A stretch of DNA of 64,000 nt, from contig OY986965.1 of the NCBI GenBank assembly GCA_963920575.1, positions 10,430,290 through 10,494,289 on the forward strand, in the 5' to 3' direction. The notes below the pieces were generated by a model, which was given only the letters and a program-made list of their open reading frames with translations, was not told the origin of the DNA and did not search any database. Position 1 is the first letter of the stretch; every line of letters begins with the position of its first letter. Both the position numbers and the translations under genes were made by a program. Shown one piece after another: positions 10,614 through 18,729 of this stretch. This DNA is from Narthecium ossifragum (Eukaryota; Streptophyta; Magnoliopsida; Dioscoreales; Nartheciaceae).

Positions 10614-11688
10614 GGGGGCGATACAACTGTTTGTGTGCAGTTTGTGTTTGGTTGCTTGTATCAACTGATACAGTATTAGCTCATTTTCTGTTTGGTTGGT
10701 ATGTATTGTATTAACTGATGAAGGTGAATGTGATCGAGCATTGGCGGAGGCACCACAACGTGAAGAAGGTCGCCGCCGGCGGGGAAGAACTGAAGGCATG
10801 GGAAGAAGGGATATGGGCTTCCTCGCCGGTTCTGGTTGGCAGGAAGAAGGAGAGAGGAAGGGATCTGGGCTTCCTCGCGGGATCTGGCCTCCGACGGAGA
10901 GGGAAGGGAGAGAGAGAGAGGAAGGAGAGCTCGGCGACGGGGGGCGACGGGGGAAGGGGGGGGGCAACCTTCTCGCCGGATCTAGCCTCCGACGGAGAGG
11001 GAAGGGAGAGAGAGGAAGGAGAGCTCGGCGACGGGGGGCGACGGGGAAAGGGTGGAGATCTTTTCGCCGGATCTGACCTTCAACGGAGAAGGAAGGGAGA
11101 GAAAGGAAGGAGAGCTCGGCGATGGGGGGCAACGGGGCAAGGGGGGCAGCCTTCTCACCGGATCTAGTCTCCGAGGGAGAGGGAAGGGAGAGAGAGGAAG
11201 GAGAGGTCGGCGACGGGGAAAGGGAGAGCGGCCTTCTCGCCGGATCTAGTCAAGAGGGAGAGGGAAGGGAGAGAGAGGAAGGAGAGCTCGGCGACGGGAA
11301 GCGACGGGGAAAGAGGGGGCGGCCTTCTCGCCGGATCTGGTCTCCGAGGGAGAGGGAAGGGAGAGAGAGGAAGGAGAGCTCGGCAACGGGAAGCGACGGT
11401 CAACGACGGGGGGCGACAGGAAAAGGAGAGAGAGAGGCGACGGGGAAAGGGGGGAGGGGAGGGAGAGAAGGGTGATGCATCACGTGATATCACGTGATTT
11501 ATCAGCTAATGCTGCATCAGCAGAAACAACCATTTTGGCTGCATCAGCTGATGCAGCATCTGAGCCTCTTTTTACATCAACTGATACATGTATCAGCTGA
11601 TGCATTTGACCAACCAAACATTGGTTTGGACCAAAATGCTACATCAACTGATGCATGTATCAACTGATACATGCAACCAAACATCCCC
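10614..11688. mobile_element. Tourist-like (PIF/Harbinger-derived) non-autonomous element, TSD TAA
   Basis: TAA at 10611-10613 and 11689-11691 flank imperfect inverted ends that begin GGGG and share TGTTTGGTTGC followed by TGTATCARYTGATAC. Subterminal parts (10630-10735 and 11480-11688) carry many inverted copies of CATCAGCTGATGC-like palindromes. The centre (10740-11470) is a GA-rich minisatellite without transposase. Insertion within the GA-rich element puts it later in time. Its 1,075 bp is long for a MITE because of the expanded repeat. Confidence 0.78.
10870..11420 (+). repeat. ~90-bp minisatellite, about six units
   Basis: Units begin with a CGCCGGATCTRGYCTCCGA-like word at about 10876, 10974, 11062, 11157, 11239 and 11329. 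They continue GAGGGAAGGGAGAGAGAGGAA and GAGCTCGGCGACGGG. Spacing varies from 82 to 98 bp. Open frames on both strands (EREGREREEGELGDG and its complement) are repeat products. Confidence 0.85.
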
Positions 11689-12312
11689 TAAAGATTCCTA
11701 AGTAATAACCAAGGATTCCTTAAAATTGATAAGGATTGCTTGAAATTGATAAGGATTCCTCACTTATGGAAGAATAAAATTGGCATACCTATGTCAGGTG
11801 ACATTAAGGAATTCATTACATAACTAAGGAATTTTCTCCATTCTCTCTCTCATATTTTGATCCCGAATTTATGATTTTGACATGCTTTGTAAACAAATAC
11901 GAAAGTGTTCATCGATTGACAAATCGAAAGACGGTGGATTTTAAAAAAAAATAATACAACTAGGACGCGGATTGTATATAAAAACAAACAAAACTTGCCA
12001 TGTCAATGCCACGTTGACGCCACGTCGGGTCGCCAACTTGCCAACCCACGTGACGTCGACACCGAATCATTTTTCTATTATGAATTACAACTTTTACTGG
12101 TAGAGAGTTCTCCTTTGGTTGGTTAATTGGTCAATTTCATACAGGATAAGCTAGAATCCTTTATTAGTCAGATCAAATCCAAACAGGCGAGGAGTTGAAA
12201 CCTTCAATATTCATCAGCAAAACACTCATAAAAAAACTCTACATCAAAATAGGCAGCACTCAAGAAAGAACTTAACTTTAATCATGCCATTAATTACAAA
12301 GATATATTGGAG

Positions 12313-13017
12313 CTATTCAGCGATGGTAGTGACACGAAGGGATTGAGCGAACCCATCAATCCGCTTTCTTATCTCTTCTGGATTTGCTCCTACTATTCTA
12401 TCCATCACGTGCCCATCTTTCATTAGCACAAAGGTGGGCATTGCTTTCACCTCCATCTTTGAAGCAACCCCCTATATATTATTCAAAATTCCATCAAAAC
12501 AATTAAGCCATCAGTTATAACATGGCATCTGAATTCTTATGCGTTGATTAATTGGTGAAAAGAAGAGAGAATTAAGCAGAGGATGACGGAGTGTATACCT
12601 TGACATCATCCACATCTACCACAAGGAAAAGGATGTTCTGATAATTCATGGCCAACTCTTCAATGTAAGAATTCATGGCCACGGATGGGACACACCATGA
12701 TGCTGTAAAGTGGACAAAAACCTGCAGCGGGTTTCAGATAGAGAAACCCAATATTTTTCATGAGTTTATAACCATGAAACAAGTCATAACAAAGATATAT
12801 AGTTAAAACTCAAGAAAACATCAAACCATGAAGGCCTATGAGAGAGGGAGAGAGAGAGGGAGAGAGAGAGGGAGAGAGAGAGAGAGAGAGAGATGAAGCT
12901 GCTCACAGGGCAGGCTTGGGTGGTGGCTTGGTTGATGAAGAAGTCCCATGTCTCCTGTGAATCCACCTTCACTACTCTAGACTTGTTTAGCTGCTGCTGC
13001 TGCTGCTGGGCCTCCAT
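12313..13017 (-). CDS. CXXS1: Thioredoxin-like protein CXXS1, three exons, 130 aa
   Basis: Exons are 13017-12907 (37 codons, ATG start, Gln6 run, SRVVKVDSQETWDFFINQA), 12721-12599 (41 codons) and 12471-12313 (52 codons plus TAG). All four splice sites are GT/AG and the frame is open throughout. Exon 2 carries VHFTASWCVPSVAMNS, with the active site WCVPS in place of WCGPC. Exon 3 carries KAMPTFVLMKDG (cis-Pro loop) and VGANPEEIRKRI. These match plant CXXS1, cytosolic thioredoxin-fold proteins with a monocysteinic CxxS site and weak disulfide reductase but isomerase-type activity (family knowledge). Length fits the ~120-residue family plus a short polyQ N-terminus. A gene-fragment transposon ends ~300 bp beyond the stop. 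Confidence 0.95.
12840..12895. repeat. GA microsatellite in CXXS1 intron 1
   Basis: About 55 bp of AGAGAG/GGGAGAG repeats, ending a few bases from the intron-1 donor (GTGAGC at 12906-12901 on the minus strand). On the transcribed strand it is a CU-rich run just inside the intron. It causes a spurious read-through frame from exon 1 into Ser/Leu repeats. Confidence 0.9.
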
Positions 13018-13068
13018 TGCTACACAGTTAACCTCTGTTTCAAATGCCAACTGGTGCATAGTGGAGAC

Positions 13069-13074
13069 TTTATA
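13069..13074 (-). promoter_or_regulatory. Possible TATA box of CXXS1
   Basis: TATAAA on the minus strand (within AAGTATAAAGTC), 52-57 bp upstream of the CXXS1 ATG. This would allow transcription to start ~20-25 bp before the start codon. It is the only TATA-like word close to the gene. The call rests on position alone. Confidence 0.45.
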
Positions 13075-13532
13075 CTTGGTAGATAGAGAGATGGGGATGG
13101 AAGTATTGGGCCCATTCCTATGGCCTATGGGTGTGAGCCGCCAGCTGGGTCTTAGTGGATGGGCACAAAGGATCTGATTGAGTGGAGTCAGATAGGACCC
13201 ACTGAAGACCAAAAGATGGCACTAGGCCAGTTGGCCTACTTGAAATATCTGGAACGTCCCTTGTTATTATCTCAATCTATGGGGATAATATTTTAATATT
13301 TCTACAAGTAAGTGCCTGTGATATTTCTTGGTATTTATAATTGTTGTTTCAGTAATTATCTTGCAAGTGAATCAGCAGATAAGCTATCTGGACTCTTCTC
13401 CAGAAAATTTAGCTCTGATTGGTGAATGCAAACCGTCAAAGCTTTGACCGAAATATTAGATGAAAAAATGGTTTGAAAAAAATCAATAAAAAGAACTAAA
13501 ATTGTTTAAAAAATCAATAATAAAAAGAGATA

Positions 13533-13589
13533 AGATCAAACCCGGGTCATCCGCGTGACGGGGGGAATACTCACCACTTTACAAAGACA
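13533..13589 (-). pseudogene. tRNA-Asp(GUC)-like relic
   Basis: The minus strand reads GTGGTGAGTATTCCCCCC, GTCACGCGG (anticodon region, GTC) and GACCCGGGTTTGATC (T-loop). This follows plant tRNA-Asp through D-loop, anticodon arm and T-loop. The 3' acceptor half (CCCCGGCAACG...) is missing and runs into AT-rich DNA, and the anticodon stem has one lost base. It is a pseudogene, or possibly the head of a tRNA-derived SINE; I see no SINE tail or flanking duplication. Confidence 0.6.
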
Positions 13590-13937
13590 GCATTGACAGC
13601 TTTAGCTTACGTATTTATTTAGTATATAGAGTATTCAAAAAATAATCATGCTTTATATTTTTGATAAGTTTCAAAAAATAAACATCAAAATATTAGAATT
13701 ATTCTATTGGATCAAAGCCGAAACCTCGAATCTTATTTAAATAATAATGAGCCTTAATACCAACTGCTACTCGACAAAAGTATATTAAAAACGGAAGAGG
13801 ACACAGCACCGTAAAATGGATTTATTCCATTAAAAAAACACTAATTATAAAATTTCAAACATTAACACTATTTTAGTCTACAAAAGACACGTATACGACC
13901 ATCTTAATTCGTAACACCCTACATCTTGAAAGACACG
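13590..13937. other. AT-rich intergenic DNA, nothing recognised
   Basis: This stretch, and the part between the CXXS1 promoter and the tRNA relic (13200-13530), is AT-rich with short homopolymers. It has no open frame, inverted repeat or known repeat that I can support. Confidence 0.6.
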
Positions 13938-14532
13938 CACAAGAATTGCGTCACGGAAGTCGCCTGTGACTCTGACGTCGTCGAGATCCTCTCTGAGTAC
14001 GCTCGTCGTCGTGGCCGTGGCGTCTGCGTGCTAAGTGGGGGCGGAGATGTAGTCAACGTAGCTCTCCGACAGCCATGGCCCATTGGCGTTGTCTTCGCCT
14101 GCGTTCGTAGTCGTTCGTCACGACCCTCCGCGGCCGCTTCGAGATCTTATCTCTCTTGGACACGGTCCTCTCGTCTCTAGTGCCCCCCGGCGCTGGTGGC
14201 CTAGCAGTGTTCCTCGCCAAAGGCCATGGCCAGGTCGGCGGCGGCATTGTGGTGGGGCCGTTGATGGCGACGGAGCCTGTGGTGCTCATGGCAGCCTCCT
14301 TCGCGAACGCCGTCTACGAGAGACTGTCGCTCGAAGGCGACGAGGAGGCCGCAGCTCCACCAACGCATCAGCCAGCAACCTCGCAGTCGTCCGGCGTCAC
14401 GGGGTGGGGATGCCGGTTGAAGCGGCGGCGGCCTTGCTTTCTATATTCTCGGTGGTGCCAATATGGGTAGCTATCCATTTCCCAGCGGTGCCATCGGGTG
14501 GAGCAGCATCGGCATTCTACCACCATTTTGAT
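13938..14532 (+). pseudogene. AHL (AT-hook nuclear-localized) protein, PPC domain and C-terminus, broken
   Basis: The frame opens at CVTEVACDSDVVEILSEYAR, then RRRGRGVCVLSGGG and VNVALRQP. After a frameshift near 14100 it continues [42 protein letters not shown] and [20 protein letters not shown]. Another shift (~14430) leads to [16 protein letters not shown] and the family ending PPF before TGA 14530-14532. AHL proteins bind AT-rich DNA as trimers through the PPC domain. The AT-hook N-terminus is absent, and RFEILSL and the tail are in different frames, so this is a truncated, inactive copy. Codons are GC-rich, as in intronless clade-A AHL genes. Confidence 0.9.
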
Positions 14533-14826
14533 CCAAATTTGAAGTCAGTGCCAATCTGGGCTTCTCCGTCGATGAAAGGAGACGTCTTGGCTTGGTTTTG
14601 AGGTGGCCCTGCCATCACCGGAAGGCAACTAGCAGAGGTGCATGGTGTGAAAGCGGTAAACTTTTAGAAAGATGACATGTTTTATATAGATTCATGTTGG
14701 TGAAATGGAGTCGCGCTCACATTTGATCATTTGGGTCTAATCTATAATGAGAAAAAAGTTTGTGTTTTAGGAGTGATTTTTGAGTTGTTCATCAATTAAG
14801 TTGTTCATCACGTTTGATCTAGATTC

Positions 14827-14928
14827 ATGTTGGTGAAACAGAGGTTCGACAAAGCTCATTCACTGTTCTGGAGAATGCCGTAGAGGAACGTAGTCTCGTG
14901 GAATGTGATGGTCGCAGGGTGCATCCGT
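14827..14928 (+). pseudogene. Short PPR-protein-like fragment
   Basis: The translation KQRFDKAHSLFWRMP, stop, RNVVSWNVMVAGCI resembles the repeat junction A..LF..MPERN-VVSWN-MVAGC of plant PLS-class pentatricopeptide proteins, which edit or process organellar RNA. The stop replaces the usual Glu of MPERN. Only about one 35-residue repeat is visible; afterwards the frame loses similarity. The short match makes this tentative. Confidence 0.5.
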
Positions 14929-14929
14929 C

Positions 14930-15600
14930 GTCCACTCGTCCTCCAGCGCGCAGCATGGGTGGTCCGTGAGGTCCCTTCTTCCGTGGGGCGTAGCTGTCAT
15001 GCTCCACTACACGGTTGGAATACCCTATCAGTTTTCTCTTTTATATTTTATATTTTATTTTTTCTCGTTTCTTTTTATTTTTTTCTCCATCGATCTCCGT
15101 CTCTGCCGTCATTCTCGTCGGTTAGCCACCAAAATCATTCTTTGATGGCCCTACTATCCCTCCTATACTGGTCTTAACCGACCACAAGCTCCCAACTTCA
15201 TTTTTCTCTTTTTCATTTTCCTCTTTTCTCTTCTCTCTTTCCTCTTTTCTCTTTCCTACTCTTTACACATCCGAATACAGTATCACAGAGACCGAGGACG
15301 ACGGAGGACCACAAGATCTCGCCCTCCATCTCTCTCTCTCTCTCCTCCCTCCTAAAACCCTCCCCATCGTAGCCTCCATTTCCTCCAACCATTGCCTCTC
15401 TCTCTCTATTCTTTCTCTCTCCTCAAACAAACCGAACAATCAGCTTCCTCTCACCACCCACCTCAAATCTCTCTGCTCGGAAGGAGCAGACCTCCTCCCC
15501 ATTACGGCATTATTCCCCAAGCTCATAAAAATTGCATCTTTACACCATTCATTAGTGTCAAACCACCCATAAGTTAGAGAGAGAGAGCTTGGAAGGAAAA
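14930..15600. other. CT-rich non-coding DNA
   Basis: Pyrimidine-rich tracts (TTTTCTCTT runs at 15180-15260, CTCTCTC at 15330-15420) with no recognisable coding sequence. It may include the 5' leader of the captured peroxidase fragment that follows, which would fit a CT-rich plant promoter/leader. I cannot show this. Confidence 0.4.
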
Positions 15601-15639
15601 GGAAGAAGGGTCGGGTGACATTGCCACGACGTGCCGCTG

Positions 15640-15980
15640 CCACCCCTTCTCATCCTCATCGGTGCCGCTGGGTAGCCTCCTCATCATCATTGTCATCTCT
15701 TGCCTGGCCTCCGATGAGCCGAAGCTTTCGATGACGGACTACCAGAAGTCGTGGCCCTGTGTGGAGGACATCGTGTAAGGGGTGGTGACCGACAAGCAGA
15801 TCTCGACCCCCACCACCGGCCTTGGCACCATCCGTCTCTTCTTCTATGACTGCTCCATCGAGGGCTGCGACGCCTCCTCCGTCCTCGTCACCTCCAACAA
15901 CTTCAACACTGTCGAGTGCGACGCGAACATCAACCTCTCCAAGACCACCCTCGAGCTCCAGTGCCCCGGCATCGTCTCAC
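15640..15980 (+). pseudogene. Class III peroxidase, N-terminal fragment, broken
   Basis: A hydrophobic signal-like segment (GSLLIIIVISCLAS, ~15670) is followed by LSMTDYQKSWPCVEDIV, a stop, and GVVTDKQISTPTTGLGTIRL. FFYDCSIEGCDASSVLV, NNFNTVECDANIN and TLELQCPGIVS follow, then homology ends at ~15980. Class III peroxidases are secreted haem enzymes; FFHDCFVxGCDAS holds the distal histidine. Here that His is Tyr, a Cys is Trp (SWPCVE for SCPNVE) and an in-frame TAA is present. An internal stretch between INLS and KTTLEL is deleted. It is cut exactly where the old retroelement remnant starts, so the transposon may have broken it. Confidence 0.88.
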
Positions 15981-16240
15981 GAATACAGCTATATAATGAT
16001 CGGATTAGGGACTAGTGTCGTCATATGGGCAAAAAATTTATAAAAAATGTATAACCAACCATGAGTGACGTAAAAAAATGTTTATATCTTTCTTGTTGGA
16101 TGCCTGGTGCCTTGTGTGGTTGCTCGGGTTGCGAGTTTGCTAACATTTCTTATCTTATGCAGGTGTGCCTTGTTCTTGTTGTTTCCGACCCTACTCTTAT
16201 CGAATTTCGAGGACGAAATTCCTTTAAGGGTGATAGGTTG
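15981..16240 (+). mobile_element. Internal 3' end of an older Ty3/gypsy element (left of the nested insertion)
   Basis: The last ~50 bases (TTATCGAATTTCGAGGACGAAATT, then CCTTTAAGGGTGATAGG) match the end of the internal region of the A element at 23420-23465, just before its 3' LTR. Its own LTR resumes at 25876, right after the nested element. The remaining ~200 bp has no recognisable coding potential. The rest of the internal region and the 5' LTR are missing. Confidence 0.75.
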
Positions 16241-18525
16241 TGTGAGGACCTGCCCCTCTACACCTGTGGCTCGCTGTAGACCGCAAGGGCAATTTGGTAA
16301 ATTGCGCATTGTTGGTTTATTTCACACCCGTGTGTGCACACACTGGCCTTGTCTGTGTTCGTGTTTGTTTAGAATGGCTAGGTGAACCCGAGATCGGAAG
16401 ATCTGAGCTTGGGCTTGTGTTTTAGCCCAAGTTTGCCTTTCTGAGTAAAGGAGATCGATCTGGATGGCTAGGGAGATCGATCTGGCCCTTTTTGCAAAGA
16501 AGATCGATCTGGCCCTTTTTCCCCAGCTTTTTTTCCCGTTTTCCCGGCCTTTCCCCAGGCTTTCCCCTCCTTTTCTTCCCCTCATCTTCCTCTTTCTCTT
16601 CTCTCTTCTTCCTTCCTTCTCTCTTTCCCGCGGTGCTCTGTTTCTTCCCTTCTCCGCCGGCGAACTTCTTTCCCTCCGTTCTCCCTCCTCCGGCCACCAA
16701 ATTGGGTGTTCTTTGGCTCGTTGGATTCGTGACAACGAGAGGAAGGCTCCTGGTTTGGTTTGGCAGCTTGTTGGTGATCAAATCGCGGGGAATCAGCCGA
16801 GGAAAGCGCAGCTAGGTAGGGTTATACCTACTGTGTTCTTTTCGGGTTTTCTTGAGATCTAGCCGTTGGATCTTGTTGATCCTTGCTTTGTTGGGTTCCT
16901 TATACATGTTAGAATAACTGATTTAAGTTTCATGTTAATCAGTTGAGATTTGAGTAGGTTTTATGTAAGATTAGTCTCGGATTTCTGGTTTTCTGCTGTT
17001 CTTGAGAAACAGCCGGCTTTCGGCGAGTTTTCCGGCCGGCGAGTACATGATCTTGGCTTTGGATAAACATAAGAGTTGTACATCTACTTGTTAGCTTTCC
17101 ATTCCATCTTGTTTCGTATTTTTCCGATTTTTCTACGATTTCTTATGATTTGTTTTCTGGAGGGCTGCGTTGCAGCAATTAAAGGGTAAGTTGGTTTAAT
17201 CAGCGATTTTTGATTAATGTTTCCCGTTAATCCAACCGTTGGATGTTTATGAAATTTGGATTTGATTATCCTGGTATATACACCTACTGGTCGTTAAGTT
17301 GGATCTTGAATCCGACGTCGTTTGGACGTCGGATCGACGGGATCAATTAGCCCCTAAGTAGAGGCTTTGGGTGTTTTTGAATATAATATTATATTTCAGA
17401 ATATAATATTATATTGTGTTTTGTACATCATCGTTTTCGGGGTTGCTTCCCGTTGCAGGAGTCCGCGGTTGACGGTCGCGGTACCGTCGAAATGCCGGGA
17501 CCCGCTGCGGATCGGCTGGCAGCGGTTGGTAGTACCGCTGCAGCGATCCAGTAGACTTTTATGATGCCTAACATACTGTTGCATGCCTTTCTTATTATCT
17601 GTGTATGTCATAGCATGCATCGTTGTTGTGTGCATTAGTTGCATTGGTTAGGGCGTGGGTGATCCTTGGGTCGCCGTCCCGAGGCTGGAAGCTCGGACTT
17701 AGCCCTAGGACCGGGGTTGGGCTGTTAGGACCCGGTTGAATTGTGATGTCCAGTCGATCCGATGATAGGCTTAGATGACTGGTACACTTATGGCTTGATG
17801 GTTGTAGAGGTCGTGTCGGCCTCGAGTTGGATCTGAGGTGTAGCCGGTGTCCGGTTCTTCTTAAAACTCTTGAGTAGAGGTTTTGCCTACTCAGTAGTGT
17901 CTCTTCCCACCAAACAGTGTTTAGTGTCCTGTTAAGAGTTAGCAGTGTCGTTTCCTGCTACTGAGTGTGACCTGACATGTGACCAGCTCGGCTGGAAGAC
18001 CATGATCGTGGGCCTCAGGGACACGCGGTGGGGTTATGGGACTCCTGTATACACCCAGATTCCACTTGAGGACGACACTGTTGCGTTTCCCTCTTCCTTC
18101 TGTGTGTCGTAGTGTAGATCCCTACTGAGCTTAGTGCTCACACCTACCCGGGCTGCGTTTTGCAGGTGCAGGCGTCAGTTCTTCCTCTGTGGCCCCTACC
18201 GGGCAGTTGGACGGCGGTGCGGCGGCGCCTGGTGGCTTTTGAGAGGTGGCAATATTTACCGCTTTTACCCTTATGTTAGATAGTCTCCTACGAGAGTAAT
18301 ATTGTATTTGAACTTTCCCTCTCCGAGGTTTGTATAAATTAATACTTGAGTTTTAATCTGAGATTCGAGGTTTTACCTTTTGATATTGTTTTAATTGGGG
18401 GCTTTGATGAATTGCTAGGGAGGCCAATAGGTTAGAGGGAACCCTCGTCGTTCTTTTTCCGCGTTGGTTAGGTTCCGGTTCGCGTCGCCCGGCCCGGTTG
18501 GGCTTTCGCGGGTCGGGGCGCGACA
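16241..18525 (+). repeat. 5' LTR (family A) with ~120-bp deletion
   Basis: Starts TGTGAGGACCTG, ends GGGGCGCGACA. Compared with the 3' LTR it lacks ~120 bp after the third GATCGATC site (around 16515), which removes two palindromes and a CT-rich piece. A TATAAATT word at 18332 is conserved in the 3' LTR (25680) and could be the promoter. The hairpin-like repeat GCAATTT-GGT-AAATTGC is at 16289-16305. Confidence 0.95.
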
Positions 18526-18527
18526 GC

Positions 18528-18540
18528 TTGGTATCAGAGC
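18528..18540 (+). other. Primer-binding site, initiator tRNA-Met type
   Basis: TTGGTATCAGAGC begins 2 bp after the 5' LTR. It is complementary to the 3' end of plant initiator tRNA-Met, the usual minus-strand primer for Tekay and most Ty3/gypsy and copia elements. Confidence 0.95.
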
Positions 18541-18729
18541 ATAGGTTGTAGATCCCAGGGTTTAGGATCAGGATTCGGTTGAGATTGAGCGTGAAATGGG
18601 TTAGTTCTATGTCTAGAACATCCGTGCATGCTCCTTTTGATGTGTTGTGCTTTTCCGCTTTTTGTTTGTGTTGCCTTGTTCTGGCGGCTTCTTACGAGTG
18701 AACGCTCGTTGTCGTTGGTGATTGCACAG

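Larger units (their letters stand above)
6085..11995. mobile_element. ~6-kb inverted-repeat element carrying gene fragments (Pack-TIR / MULE-like)
   Basis: The sequence at ~6085-6222 matches the reverse complement of ~11838-11995. Shared landmarks are the ATACAA...GTATTATTTT run, CTTTCGATTTRTCAATC, TTTGTTTACAAAG and CATAAATTCGGGA. Between them lie long GA/CT microsatellites, minisatellites, tandem duplications and fragments of at least two host genes (BIG-type ARF-GEF at 10072, CLV1/BAM kinase at 10340). No transposase is present. The outermost bases and TSD are not clear, so the assignment to Mutator-like elements is an inference from long TIRs plus captured gene pieces. A Tourist-like element (10614-11688) is inserted in it. 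Confidence 0.65.

Noticed and set aside
12784..13212. A 142-codon single-exon gene on the minus strand
   Set aside because: It is exon 1 of CXXS1 read through into the GA microsatellite of intron 1 and upstream into the promoter; splice sites define the real exon.
15960..16020. Helitron 3' end (CTAGT at ~16010) bounding the captured gene fragments
   Set aside because: No hairpin precedes the CTAGT word and no 5' TC end could be matched.
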